Shown piece by piece: positions 17,661 through 26,204 of a stretch of DNA of 64,000 nucleotides (its first letter is position 1; each line of letters begins with the position of its first letter). Origin of the DNA: Streptomyces sp. HPF1205 (GTDB lineage: Bacteria > Actinomycetota > Actinomycetes > Streptomycetales > Streptomycetaceae). Under the pieces are notes generated by a model. That model did not search any database and had not been told where the DNA came from. It saw nothing but the letters and a program-made list of their open reading frames with translations. The stretch covers positions 1 through 64,000 of the forward strand of contig NZ_JAINVH010000013.1 of assembly GCF_020400825.1 (NCBI RefSeq). The letters run 5' to 3'. The position numbers were made by a program, and so were the translations under genes.

Positions 17661-19082
17661 CTACCTCGTGGCGGCCAGCGGCATGGCCGCGGCCAGGCGG
17701 CCGAGGGTCTCCTCGTCGCGCGGCACCGCCTCGTAGGTGGGTCCGGCCGCCGTGCCCCAGCGGCGGGCGATGGCCCCGGGCTCCTCCCCGGTGAGCAGGG
17801 CGGCGGCCTGCACGGCCGCGCCCAGGGCGACGAGTTCCTGGGCCTCGGGCACCTGGACCGGCCGCCCCGACAGCCGGCGCACCGTCTCCCGCCAGGCCAC
17901 GCCCCGCGCGCCGCCGCCGATGAGCAGCAGCGGTTCGCCGCCCGCGGAATCGCCGTCGACCGCGAGTACCTGGTCCAAGGCGCCCAGCAGGGCGTACACG
18001 GCCCCGTCGTACGCCCCCTGCAGCACCTGGCCGGCGGTCGTCTCGTGACGCAGCCCGGTCAGCAGCCCGGAGGCGTACGGGAGGTTCGGCGTCCGCTCGC
18101 CGTCGAGGAACGGCAGGAAGGCGACGGAACCGCCCGGCTCGACCTGCTCGCGCTCGCGCCCCAGCAGCGCCGCCACCTTGTCGACGGCCAGCGTGCAGTT
18201 GAGCGTGCAGGCCAGCGGCAGCCAGCCGCCGTCGGCCGAGGCGAAGCCGGCGACGATCCCGGACTCGTCGGCGGGCCGCCGCCGGGCCACCGAGTACACC
18301 GTCCCCGAGGTGCCGAGGCTGAGCACGGCCTGGCCGGGCGCGATGCCCAGGCCCAGCGCGGCCGCCGCGTTGTCCCCGGTGCCGGCCGCGACCAGCGCCC
18401 CGGCCCGCAGCGGCAGCCCCTCCCGTACCGTTCCCGCGGCCTCGCCCGCGCCCAGGACGGCGGGCAGCAGCGCCGGGTCCAGCCCGGCCTCGGCCAGCAG
18501 CTTCTCGTCGTAGGACTCGCTCTCCGTCGCCCACCAGCCGGTGCCCGAGGCGTCGCCGCGGTCGGTGACCGCCGCGCCGGAAAGGCGTTCGGTCAGGAAG
18601 TCGTGGGGCAGCCGCACGGCATGGGCCCCCTGTGCGACGGCCGGCTCGTGCTCGGCCAGCCACGCCCACTTGGTGACGGTGAAGCTCGCGCCGGGCACCG
18701 AGCCGAACCGCCGCGCCCACCAGTCGGCCCCGTACCGCGCCACCAGCGCCTCGGCCTGCGGCGCGGACCGCACGTCGTTCCACAGCAGCGCCGGCCGCAG
18801 CGGACTGCCCTGCGCGTCGAGGACGACCAGGCCGTGCTGCTGGCCGCCCACCGAGACGGCCTCGGCCCGGGCCGCGTACTCACCGATCTGCGCGAGGGCG
18901 TCGCGCAGGGCGCCCCACCAGACCTCGGGATCGGTCTCCCGCCCGGCGCCCGTGCTCACGGTGTGCGGCGCCTGCCCCTTGGCCAGCACGGCCCCGCTGT
19001 TGGCGTCCACCGCCAGCACCTTCGTGGACTGTGTGGAGCTGTCCACGCCCAGTACGACCGGCCCCTGCGACCCCATGCCCAT
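17661..19082 (-). CDS. xylB: Xylulokinase
   Basis: This 473-residue FGGY-family kinase phosphorylates D-xylulose to xylulose 5-phosphate for the pentose phosphate pathway. Visible features are the N-terminal phosphate loop GVDSSTQSTKVLAVD (about 12-26), GGQQHGLVVLD, the Asp-containing DNAAAALGLG region, GTSGTVYSVA and the C-terminal GGGARGVAWRETVRRL, all as in bacterial XylB. The ATG at 19082 has AGGGAG upstream. It is transcribed divergently from xylA across 140 bases with a palindromic element, and is followed by the ROK repressor gene on the same strand. Confidence 0.95.
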   Translation of the reverse strand: MGMGSQGPVVLGVDSSTQSTKVLAVDANSGAVLAKGQAPHTVSTGAGRETDPEVWWGALRDALAQIGEYAARAEAVSVGGQQHGLVVLDAQGSPLRPALLWNDVRSAPQAEALVARYGADWWARRFGSVPGASFTVTKWAWLAEHEPAVAQGAHAVRLPHDFLTERLSGAAVTDRGDASGTGWWATESESYDEKLLAEAGLDPALLPAVLGAGEAAGTVREGLPLRAGALVAAGTGDNAAAALGLGIAPGQAVLSLGTSGTVYSVARRRPADESGIVAGFASADGGWLPLACTLNCTLAVDKVAALLGREREQVEPGGSVAFLPFLDGERTPNLPYASGLLTGLRHETTAGQVLQGAYDGAVYALLGALDQVLAVDGDSAGGEPLLLIGGGARGVAWRETVRRLSGRPVQVPEAQELVALGAAVQAAALLTGEEPGAIARRWGTAAGPTYEAVPRDEETLGRLAAAMPLAATR

Positions 19083-19181
19083 CCACTCCCTGTCCCTGAC
19101 CCTTGTCCCTGTCCAGTCCCTGACCCGCCCGGGACGTCCGAGAACCAGGCGGCCCCGGGCTTCCCATCATCGGCCTCGCAT

Positions 19182-19204
19182 ACTAATTTGTTCAACAGTC
19201 TGAC
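19182..19204. promoter_or_regulatory. Putative xylose operator between xylB and xylA
   Basis: The element is an AT-rich island in a GC-rich gap, centred on TGTTCAACA (19189-19197), an inverted repeat of TGTT/AACA with one central base. TTTGTT/AACA-type sites are typical of ROK-family xylose repressors. Its place between the divergent xylB and xylA starts fits control by the adjacent ROK protein; binding itself is inferred. Confidence 0.55.
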
Positions 19205-19222
19205 GAATAGGAGCCGACCATC

Positions 19223-20413
19223 ATGACGTCCGCCACTCCCGCCACGGGCCCCGTTCCCACGCCCGCCGACAAGTTCACCTTCGGTCTGTGGACCGTGGGC
19301 TGGCAGGGCCGCGACCCCTTCGGCGAGGCCACGCGCGCCCCCCTGGACCCGGTCGAGACGGTCAACCGCCTCGCCGGGATGGGCGCGTACGGCGTGACCT
19401 TCCACGACGACGACCTCATCCCCTTCGGCTCGTCCGACGCGGAGCGCGACCACCACATCAAGCGCTTCCGCGCCGCCCTGGACGCCACCGGCCTGACCGT
19501 CCCGATGGCCACCACCAACCTCTTCCAGCACCCGGTGTTCAAGGACGGCGCCTTCACCGCCAACGACCGCGCCGTGCGCCGCTACGCGCTGCGCAAGACC
19601 ATCCGCAACATCGACCTCGCCGCCGAGCTGGGCGCCAAGGTCTACGTCGCCTGGGGCGGCCGCGAAGGCGCCGAGTCGGGCGCGGCCAAGGACGTCCGGG
19701 TCGCCCTGGACCGGATGAAGGAGGCGTTCGACCTGCTCGGCCAGTACGTGACCGAGCAGGGCTACGACCTGCGCTTCGCCGTCGAGCCCAAGCCGAACGA
19801 GCCGCGCGGCGACATCCTGCTGCCGACCGTCGGCCACGCCCTGGCGTTCATCAACTCCCTGGAGCGCCCGGAGATCGTCGGCGTCAACCCCGAGGTCGGG
19901 CACGAGCAGATGGCGGGCCTGAACTTCCCGCACGGCATCGCCCAGGCGCTGTGGCACGGCAAGCTCTTCCACATCGACCTCAACGGCCAGACCGGCATCA
20001 AGTACGACCAGGACCTCCGCTTCGGCGCGGGCGACCTGCGCGCGGCCTTCTGGCTGGTCGACCTGCTGGAGTCGGCCGGGTACGAGGGCCCGCGGCACTT
20101 CGACTTCAAGCCGCCGCGGACCGAGGACTACGACGGCGTGTGGGCGTCGGCGGCCGGCGGCATGCGCAACTACCTGCTGCTCAAGGAGCGGGCCGCCGCC
20201 TTCCGGGCCGACCCGGAGGTCCAGGAGGCGCTGCGCGCCTCGCGGCTGGACGAGCTGGCGCAGACCACCCTCGGCGAGGGCGAGACCCTGGCCGACCTGA
20301 TCGCCGACCGGTCCGCGTTCGAGGACTTCGACGTCGACGCGCAGGCCGCCCGCGGCATGGCCTTCGAGCGCCTGGACCAGCTCGCCATGGAGCACCTCCT
20401 CGGCGCCCGCTGA
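19223..20413 (+). CDS. xylA: Xylose isomerase
   Basis: This 396-residue enzyme interconverts D-xylose and D-xylulose. The residues expected in the actinobacterial class I type are present: catalytic His in GVTFHDDDL (about 58), [10 protein letters not shown], the metal-site region [21 protein letters not shown] and [13 protein letters not shown]. Length is close to the 385-395 typical of Streptomyces enzymes. The ATG follows TAGGAGCC by a normal distance. It is divergent from xylB and should be induced by xylose through the ROK repressor. Confidence 0.97.
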   Translation: MTSATPATGPVPTPADKFTFGLWTVGWQGRDPFGEATRAPLDPVETVNRLAGMGAYGVTFHDDDLIPFGSSDAERDHHIKRFRAALDATGLTVPMATTNLFQHPVFKDGAFTANDRAVRRYALRKTIRNIDLAAELGAKVYVAWGGREGAESGAAKDVRVALDRMKEAFDLLGQYVTEQGYDLRFAVEPKPNEPRGDILLPTVGHALAFINSLERPEIVGVNPEVGHEQMAGLNFPHGIAQALWHGKLFHIDLNGQTGIKYDQDLRFGAGDLRAAFWLVDLLESAGYEGPRHFDFKPPRTEDYDGVWASAAGGMRNYLLLKERAAAFRADPEVQEALRASRLDELAQTTLGEGETLADLIADRSAFEDFDVDAQAARGMAFERLDQLAMEHLLGAR

Positions 20414-20485
20414 CGGCTCCGCCGGGAGCATCCCGGGGGCACTTGGGGGCCGCGGCGCCGGGTCCGGCCGCCGGGACGCCCGCGC

Positions 20486-20533
20486 GGTGCGCACCCGCGC
20501 CGGTGCGCACCCCGCCCGGTGCGCACCCGCGCC
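20486..20533. repeat. Three 16-bp repeats each with palindrome GGTGCGCACC
   Basis: The perfect 10-base palindrome GGTGCGCACC occurs at 20486, 20502 and 20518, exactly 16 bases apart, joined by CGCGCC or CGCCC spacers. It lies between the converging ends of xylA and the small gene at 20580. Confidence 0.8.
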
Positions 20534-20579
20534 GGCCGGGTGGCCGTCGGCGCGCCCGCGGCCCTTGCCCACTCGGCTC

Positions 20580-20948
20580 TCACACGATGTCCGTCACCGT
20601 CACCGAGACGGAGACCCGCGTACCCCACACCCGTGGGAACTCGCCGTGCACCGCCTCGAAGACCGCCGAGCGGACCGCGGCGGCGACCGCGGTGGCCTGG
20701 TGGCCGCCGCGGACGGCGAGGGCGATCTCGATGTCCGTGCGGCGGGGCGCGTCGCGTGGCACCACGCGCACGCCCGGCGTGCGGCCCGCGCCCAGCGCGC
20801 CGGGCCGCAGCCGGTCGGACGGGCGCGGGCTGAGCCGGGCCACCCCGGGCACACCGGCCGCGGCGCGGGCCGCGGTCCGCTCGATCTCCCGCAGATCGGG
20901 CACCCGGCTCACGCCCGCCTCCACCGGATGCCCGGCCGCGTGCCCCAC
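20580..20948 (-). CDS. Small protein of the Asp23/Gls24 cluster, function unknown
   Basis: This 122-residue protein has a central basic Pro/Arg-rich stretch between two parts that look like the halves of an Asp23/Gls24-type domain: RTAARAAAGVPGVARL (about 25-40) and TDIEIALAVRGGH...VRSAVFEAV followed by VSVSVTVTDIV at the end. Proteins of this type stand next to asp23 genes in many streptomycetes. No catalytic motif is visible. The GTG at 20948 is the first in-frame start I could justify, but no strong ribosome-binding site precedes it and a start further in is possible. A terminator separates it from the asp23 gene upstream, so it may have its own promoter. Confidence 0.6.
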   Translation of the reverse strand: MGHAAGHPVEAGVSRVPDLREIERTAARAAAGVPGVARLSPRPSDRLRPGALGAGRTPGVRVVPRDAPRRTDIEIALAVRGGHQATAVAAAVRSAVFEAVHGEFPRVWGTRVSVSVTVTDIV

Positions 20949-21090
20949 CGGGCCCCGGGCCCGGCTTCCCGTGCGCTCGGGCCGGTGGGGCGGGCGGTGG
21001 GTGTGCCGGTCGCGGGCCGGTACAGCGGGCCGTTCACGATGGGGTCCACCTCCGCCGGGTCGGGGCCGATGCGGGCGGCGACCGCCCGCA

Positions 21091-21180
21091 TCCGGGTCCG
21101 TACCGCCGCGGCCGCCCGCGTCCGGGTCCGTACCGCCGCGGCCGCCGGCGTCCGGGTCCGTACCGCCGCGACCGCCGCGC
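21091..21180 (-). repeat. Three 30-bp tandem repeats
   Basis: Thirty-base units starting TCCGGGTCCGTACCGCCGCG lie at 21091, 21121 and 21151. The 342-base stretch 20949-21291 around them has an open leftward frame ending at 20909 that reads AAAVRTRT repeats followed by VDPIVNGPLYRPA. I do not call it a gene because it overlaps the next gene, begins inside the terminator region and has no clear start; a small protein there cannot be excluded. Confidence 0.75.
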
Positions 21181-21223
21181 CCGCCGGACGGGACGGTACG
21201 GGACAGGGCGACCGCGATCCCCA

Positions 21224-21253
21224 GTCTGCCCCGCGGGGGCTCGCGGGGCAGAC
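21224..21253. terminator. Terminator downstream of the asp23 gene
   Basis: GTCTGCCCCGCG and its exact reverse complement CGCGGGGCAGAC form a 12-base stem with the 6-base loop GGGGCT. It lies 39 bases after the asp23 stop codon on the coding strand. Confidence 0.7.
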
Positions 21254-21291
21254 CGGAGACCGGGCCGCCCGCCGCGCCGCGGCCCCCGGCG

Positions 21292-21816
21292 TCACTGGAC
21301 GCGGGCCTCCTGGGCGTCGTCCTCGTACGGCAGGTGCACGTCCACCACCGCCACGTTGACCTCGACCACCTCCAGGCCGGTCATCCGCTCGACGGCGGCG
21401 ATCACGTTCTCCCGCACCTCCGCGGCCACTTCGGTGATCGCGACCCCGTAGTCGACCACCAGCTCCAGGTCCACGGCCGTCTGCCGCTCGCCGACCTCCA
21501 CCTTGACACCGCGAGTGACGCTGGGCCGCCCGCCGGGCACCCTCTCCCGCACCGCGCCCAGGCTGCGGGCGAGGCTGCCGCCGAAGTCGTGGACGCCGAT
21601 CACCTCGCGCGCCGCCATACCGGCGATCTTCTCGACCACCGAATTGGCGATGGAGGTGCGCCCGCGCTCGGCCGGCACCCTGAAACTCCCCCTGTCCGGA
21701 AGCGCGCCGCCGCCCGCGGCCGGGAGGTCCAGGTCTCCCGCCGCTGCGGATATGCGGCCGGAGCCGCCGCTCGCCGTGGTGGTCACCGCCGCGCTTGTCG
21801 CCGGATTCGTCGTCAT
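21292..21816 (-). CDS. Asp23/Gls24 family envelope stress protein
   Basis: This 174-residue protein has a Ser/Gly/Ala-rich head of about 55 residues and an Asp23/Gls24 domain: RGRTSIANSVVEKIAGMAAREVIGV (in parts: SIANSVVEKIAGMAAREV), GGSLARSLGAV, VDLELVVDYGVAITEVAAEV and VEVNVAVVDVHLP. In Staphylococcus, Asp23 is a membrane-associated cytosolic protein tied to cell-envelope homeostasis through the anchor AmaP; an AmaP-like gene is not visible here. The ATG at 21816 follows GAGAGGAAG by a good distance. A terminator follows the gene. Confidence 0.88.
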   Translation of the reverse strand: MTTNPATSAAVTTTASGGSGRISAAAGDLDLPAAGGGALPDRGSFRVPAERGRTSIANSVVEKIAGMAAREVIGVHDFGGSLARSLGAVRERVPGGRPSVTRGVKVEVGERQTAVDLELVVDYGVAITEVAAEVRENVIAAVERMTGLEVVEVNVAVVDVHLPYEDDAQEARVQ

Positions 21817-21946
21817 GCCCGTACTTCCTCTCCTGCGGTCCTTCAGTGGTCCCCCGCGGCCGCGCCGCGGTCGTGCCGGTCCTGCCGCGTCCCCAAGGGC
21901 GCCTGCGGCGTTCCCCCGCACCCCCGTATCCCCGTATCCCGTTCCC

Positions 21947-21988
21947 CGTCCGCCGTCCGCCGTCCGCCGTCCGCCGTCCGCCGTCCGC
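21947..21988. repeat. Six 7-bp tandem repeats (CGTCCGC)
   Basis: Six consecutive CGTCCGC units run from 21947 to 21988, in the divergent region between the asp23 gene (ends upstream at 21816) and the PAP2 gene (starts 22212). The remainder of that 395-base gap contains no reading frame I would support; both promoters must lie there. Confidence 0.85.
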
Positions 21989-22211
21989 CCACGTGTCGTG
22001 GGATACGGCACTCCTGCCCCCTTTCTGCCGCACCGTCACACGCCGTGCGGCAACCGTCCGTCGGGACATCCCCGCAAGGAACAACTCACGCGGGTTCCGC
22101 CGTCTTTCCGCGAAAACCGTCCGAGAAGCGACGGGGGGTGGTTCGGTACCTACGGGGCAAACGGTGTTTACTCCAAGGACATGCTTGGGCAACCCGGGGA
22201 AGGCGGGGGAC

Positions 22212-23084
22212 ATGATGCATGGGAACGCTACACAGACGACGACACCACTGACCGTCCGTTGGCCGAGCCCACGCCTCCCCCTCCCGAACCGCCTCCCACG
22301 CCTGCTGCCCGAACTCCTGCTGCTGGCCGCCGTCTACTTCGGCTACAAGTACGGCCGCAAGGTCGCCAACGGCCATCCCGACGAGGCCACGCACCACGCC
22401 GACCACGTCTGGTCCCTGGAACGCACCCTCCACCTGCCCAGCGAACGCTCCGTCCAGAACCTGGCGCTGCACAGCCACACCCTCGTCCATGCCGCCAACT
22501 ACCTCTACGCCACCGTGCACTTCCCCGCGATGGTGTGCTTCCTCGGCTACATGTTCGTCCGGCACCGCGCCCACTACCTGTGGATCCGCCGGGCCATCGT
22601 CATCCAGACCATGCTCGCCCTGCTCGGCCACCTCTTCTTCCCCCTCGCACCGCCCCGGCTGCTCCCCATGGCCCGCATGGTCGACACCGCCCAGGTCTAC
22701 GGTCCGGCCGTCTACCGACCGGATCCCGACACCCATTCGATGTCCAACCAGTTCGCCGCGATGCCGTCCCTGCACGTCGGCTGGGCGCTCGCGATCGCCG
22801 TCGGCCTCATAGCGGCCGGCCGCTCCCGCCTGCGCTACCTGTGGCTGCTCCACCCCCTGCTCACCATGCTGGTCGTCGTCTCCACCGCCAACCACTACTG
22901 GCTCGACTGCCTGGCCGGCTCCGCCCTGCTCGGACTGGCCCTGATGGTCATCCCCGGCCCCGACCCCGACGCGCCCCTCCCCCCGGACACCCACTGGGCC
23001 TGGCCCTTCAAACGCGACCGCGGCGCGGCGGCGCACCCGGCAGCCGCGTCCGCCGCCGCCGGCCCGGGCACGGGGGAGGCGTAG
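22212..23084 (+). CDS. PAP2-superfamily membrane phosphatase / phosphotransferase
   Basis: This 290-residue protein has about six hydrophobic segments between residues 33 and 255. The two halves of the PAP2 active site are clear: MPSLHVGWA and STANHYWLDCLAG, which place the catalytic His residues on the outer side of the membrane. The overall shape resembles the PAP2_3 (Aur1/inositol phosphotransferase-like) group common in actinobacteria, which act on lipid phosphates. Two adjacent ATGs (22212, 22215) are possible starts, with GGCGGGGGAC before them. It is divergent from the asp23 gene. The lipid substrate is unknown. Confidence 0.87.
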   Translation: MMHGNATQTTTPLTVRWPSPRLPLPNRLPRLLPELLLLAAVYFGYKYGRKVANGHPDEATHHADHVWSLERTLHLPSERSVQNLALHSHTLVHAANYLYATVHFPAMVCFLGYMFVRHRAHYLWIRRAIVIQTMLALLGHLFFPLAPPRLLPMARMVDTAQVYGPAVYRPDPDTHSMSNQFAAMPSLHVGWALAIAVGLIAAGRSRLRYLWLLHPLLTMLVVVSTANHYWLDCLAGSALLGLALMVIPGPDPDAPLPPDTHWAWPFKRDRGAAAHPAAASAAAGPGTGEA

Positions 23085-23112
23085 ACGTCAGGGCCCGTGG
23101 GGCCCTGAGACC

Positions 23113-23505
23113 TCAGGACCCGGGCGTCCGTATCCAGAGGCAGAACGGGTGGCCCGCGGGGTCGAGCATCACCCGGTTGTCCGGCTCGGGCTGATGGGCG
23201 GCGAGGGTCGCGCCCGCGGCGACGGCGGCGTCCACCGCGGCGTCGAGATCGGTGGTCTCGATGTCGAGGTGCAGCATCATCTGCTGGGAGCCGGGCACGG
23301 CCGGCCAGGTGGGAGGCACGAACGCCGGCTCGTGCTGGAACGCCAACCCCGGCCCGCCCTGCGGCGGGTTGAGCTTTATCCAGCCCGGCTCGTCCATCGT
23401 GACCCGCCAGCCCAGCAGCCGCCGGTAGAAGTCGGCCAGTACCCGGATGTCGGGCGCGTCGAGCACGGTCCCGGTGAAACTCAGCAGCGGCGCCTGCGCG
23501 TCCAT
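23113..23505 (-). CDS. VOC-family (glyoxalase-like) protein
   Basis: This 130-residue protein has the beta-alpha-beta-beta-beta pattern of vicinal oxygen chelate proteins twice: VLDAPDIRVLADFYRRLLGW near the N-terminus and LHLDIETTDLDAAVDAAVAAGA in the middle, ending NRVMLDPAGHPFCLW. Actinobacteria have many such single-domain proteins, serving as dioxygenases, resistance proteins or of unknown role; I cannot choose among these. The ATG at 23505 has GAGGAGGG upstream, a strong ribosome-binding site. It converges on the PAP2 gene. The 245 bases upstream of it show no gene. Confidence 0.85.
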   Translation of the reverse strand: MDAQAPLLSFTGTVLDAPDIRVLADFYRRLLGWRVTMDEPGWIKLNPPQGGPGLAFQHEPAFVPPTWPAVPGSQQMMLHLDIETTDLDAAVDAAVAAGATLAAHQPEPDNRVMLDPAGHPFCLWIRTPGS

Positions 23506-23750
23506 ACGCCCTCCTCTCCCCGCGCGTCCCCCGGCGCGGTTGTGCGTGCTTCGCCCGGGCGGTCGCCCGTACGAACGTCGGTCGAGCGGCGGCACCCCCT
23601 CCTTGCCGCCGCTTCGACCACCACGTCCACAGCGTCGCACGCACCACTGACAATCCGGCCGGCAGCGGCCGGGCCGCCCGTATGAGTGCAGGTCAGATGC
23701 CTTGCGGGGTCTGCTCGTTCCTCGGCTCCCCGCCCCAGCGCACGCCTGGT

Positions 23751-24587
23751 TCACGACTGCGGGAAGTCCGCCTCCCGGCTCACGGCGGCCCACGCGCGGG
23801 CCTCCTCCGCCCGCTCGCGCCCACTGGACAGGGCCAGTTCGACCGCCGCCGCCCCCAGCAGCAGCCTGCGCGGAGGGTCGTCGGAGCCGACGACCCTGAC
23901 GATGATCCCGGCCGCGCGGGCCGGATCGCCCGGCTGGGAGCCGTCGGAGGCCCGCCGGTACTCGTTCATCGCGCCGACCGTCTCCTGGTACGCGGCCCCG
24001 ACCGGCCGCGTCCGCATGGACGAGCCCTGCCAGTCGGTGCGGAAGGCGCCGGGCTCCACGATCAGCACGCGCACCCCGAACGGTCGGACCTCGGCGGCCA
24101 GCACCTCCGAGAACCCCTCCACCGCGAACTTCGCGCTCTGGTACGCGCCCATCCCCGGCGTGCCCCCGACCCGCCCGCCCACCGACGAGAACTGCACGAA
24201 GGTCCCCGACCCCTGCGCCCGCAGCACCGGCAGCGCCGCCCTGGTCACGTTCACCGTCCCGAAGAAGTTCGCCTCGAACTGCTCCCGGAAGTCCTCGTCC
24301 GGCATCTCCTCGATCGGCGCGCTGTTGGCGTACCCGGCGTTGTTGACCACCACGTCCAGGCCGCCGAACACCACCGTCGCGGTCTTCACCGCCGCGACCG
24401 CGGCCGCCGGATCGGTGACGTCCAGCGCGGCCACCCGCACCCGCTCCCCGTACTCCTCGACCAGCCCCCGCAGGCTCTCCGGCCGCCGGGCCGTGGCCAG
24501 CACGTTGTCGCCGTGCTCCAGCACCGCCGTGGCGAGCGCCCGGCCGAAACCGCGCGAGGTGCCCGTGATCAACCATGTCCGCGTCAT
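23751..24587 (-). CDS. SDR-family oxidoreductase
   Basis: This 278-residue classical short-chain dehydrogenase has TGTSRGFGRALA (about 8-19), NNAGYANSAP (about 88), the catalytic Ser in FSSVGG and YQSAK (Tyr/Lys, about 153-157). It resembles the broad class of actinobacterial SDRs with SSVGGRVG and VEPGAFRTDW motifs. The ATG at 24587 has AGGGGTACC in front. It is divergent from the glycosyltransferase gene, with 109 bases between the starts. The substrate is unknown. Confidence 0.88.
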   Translation of the reverse strand: MTRTWLITGTSRGFGRALATAVLEHGDNVLATARRPESLRGLVEEYGERVRVAALDVTDPAAAVAAVKTATVVFGGLDVVVNNAGYANSAPIEEMPDEDFREQFEANFFGTVNVTRAALPVLRAQGSGTFVQFSSVGGRVGGTPGMGAYQSAKFAVEGFSEVLAAEVRPFGVRVLIVEPGAFRTDWQGSSMRTRPVGAAYQETVGAMNEYRRASDGSQPGDPARAAGIIVRVVGSDDPPRRLLLGAAAVELALSSGRERAEEARAWAAVSREADFPQS

Positions 24588-24696
24588 CGGTGGTACCCCT
24601 TTCCGGCGCGCCCCCTTCACGATTGCGCACCCCCGCCCGCCCCGCCAACGCGGCGCCGTGCCGCATCCGCCTGCCGCCCGCAACCGTTACGTACAC

Positions 24697-25986
24697 ATGG
24701 TGTGGCTTTCACGGCGGCTCCCCGCGATGCGCGCGTGCTCCTCCCCCGCGGTCCCGGCGCCGCCCCGCGCCCGCCCGGACGACGGGCCGCTGGGGCCCTG
24801 GCTGCGTGCCAGGGCCTCCTGGCCGGCGCTCGGGGCAGCCGCGGTGCTGCTGGCGGTGTCCGTCCAGAACGCGGCGAGCGCCGCCGGCGGCGGGCCGGAC
24901 AACCGGGTGGTGGTGCGCGCCGCCCGGGCCTTCCTCGAGGGCGGCGCCCCCTACGCCGACAAAAGGTTCCTCTACCTGCCCGGCAGCGTGCTGCTCGCCG
25001 TCCCCGAGGCGCGGCTGAGCGACGGGACGCTGCGCGTGCTGGCCCCGGTCGCCGTCGCGGCCCTCATCCTGCTGGGCTGGTGGATCAGCCTGCGCATGTT
25101 CGGCGTCCCGGCCCGCAGTCGGCTGGCGGTGGGCGTCGCGGGCGGCCTTGCGTACTTCGCGCCTTTCCGCAGCGAGCTGTACCTCGCGAACTGGACCGCC
25201 CTCTCCGTCGCCGCCCTGCCCCTGGCGCTGGCGCTGGCCGCCCGGGGCAGGTGGACGGCGGCGGCGGCCGTGGCGGGCGCCGCCATGGCGGTCAAACCCA
25301 TGCTCGTACCGCTCGTCCTGCTGTTCGCCTTCGCCCGCGAGTGGCGCGCCCTTGGCGTCCTGCTCGCCGTCCCGTCGGCGGTCTCCGTACTCGCGGGCCT
25401 GACCCTCACCAACCCGGCGCTGCTGTTCAGCAAGACGCTCCCGTTCCTGCTCAAGGGCCAGGACGCCTACGCCCGCCCGTACGACGCCTCGCTCACCGCG
25501 ATCCTCCCGCGGCTGGGTGTCGCGCAGCCGGCCGCCGCCCTTCTCGCGGCCTCCCTGGCCGCCGCCGGGGTCTGGGCCGCCTGGTGCCGCTGGCGCGGCG
25601 GCGGGGACCAACGGCTGCGGCTGGCGGACACCGCGAGCATGCTCATGCTCGCCGCCTTTGTGGTGACCCGGCCGGCGTTCCTGCACTACGTGCTGGTGGT
25701 CCTCCCCGTGCTGCTGGCCTCGCTGCCCATGCGGGCGTCGGTGGCGCGCTCGCCGTGGTTCTGGATCGTGCTGCTGCCGCAGAACGCGGCGGTGTCGTGG
25801 CCGTTCCTGGCGACGCACCAGCGCCGGGCCTTCAAGGACGCGCTGATGCTGACCGGGCTGGCGGCGCTGCTGGCCTGGCACTCATGGGTCCGCGGCGCCC
25901 CGCGGACGGCGCCAGCCCGGGGCCCGGCACCCCCTGCGGCGGGGGGCGACGCGCCGGCCCGGGCGGGCAAGGAGCTGCGGCCGTAG
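24697..25986 (+). CDS. GT87-like integral membrane glycosyltransferase
   Basis: This 429-residue protein has some nine hydrophobic segments between residues 45 and 400. The loop after the first helix reads GGPDNRVVVRAARAFLEGG and YLPGSVLLAVPEA, and a later loop has MAVKPML; this pattern is seen in polyprenol-phosphate-dependent mannosyltransferases of family GT87 (DUF2029, related to mycobacterial PimE). I infer transfer of a sugar from a lipid carrier on the outer face of the membrane. The start is uncertain: I take the ATG at 24697 (MVWLSRR), but no clear ribosome-binding site precedes it and the ATG at 24727 is possible. Confidence 0.75.
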   Translation: MVWLSRRLPAMRACSSPAVPAPPRARPDDGPLGPWLRARASWPALGAAAVLLAVSVQNAASAAGGGPDNRVVVRAARAFLEGGAPYADKRFLYLPGSVLLAVPEARLSDGTLRVLAPVAVAALILLGWWISLRMFGVPARSRLAVGVAGGLAYFAPFRSELYLANWTALSVAALPLALALAARGRWTAAAAVAGAAMAVKPMLVPLVLLFAFAREWRALGVLLAVPSAVSVLAGLTLTNPALLFSKTLPFLLKGQDAYARPYDASLTAILPRLGVAQPAAALLAASLAAAGVWAAWCRWRGGGDQRLRLADTASMLMLAAFVVTRPAFLHYVLVVLPVLLASLPMRASVARSPWFWIVLLPQNAAVSWPFLATHQRRAFKDALMLTGLAALLAWHSWVRGAPRTAPARGPAPPAAGGDAPARAGKELRP

Positions 25987-26204
25987 CGGCGACGGGGGAG
26001 AGGGCCTTTGGGGGTGGTGGCGACGTCCGGGATGGCGATGGCGCCGACGGCGGTCGGGGCGGCGGGCGCAACCAGGCGGCGGGCGTCACAAGGCGGCGGG
26101 GCGCAGCAGAACGGCGGCCGCACCAAGGCGCTCGGCCGCAACATGGCGGCGGGCGGACCACGGGCGGCGGCCCGCGGCTCGCGTGGCCGTACCCCCGAGG
26201 CCGC

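Noticed and set aside
20486..20533. Possible iteron-type replication origin
   Set aside because: Three palindromic units only, with no replication protein gene or AT-rich region.
19288..22215. Rightward open frame of 975 codons over xylA and beyond
   Set aside because: It lies in a shifted frame over xylA with Arg/Pro-rich shadow composition and crosses genes of the other strand.
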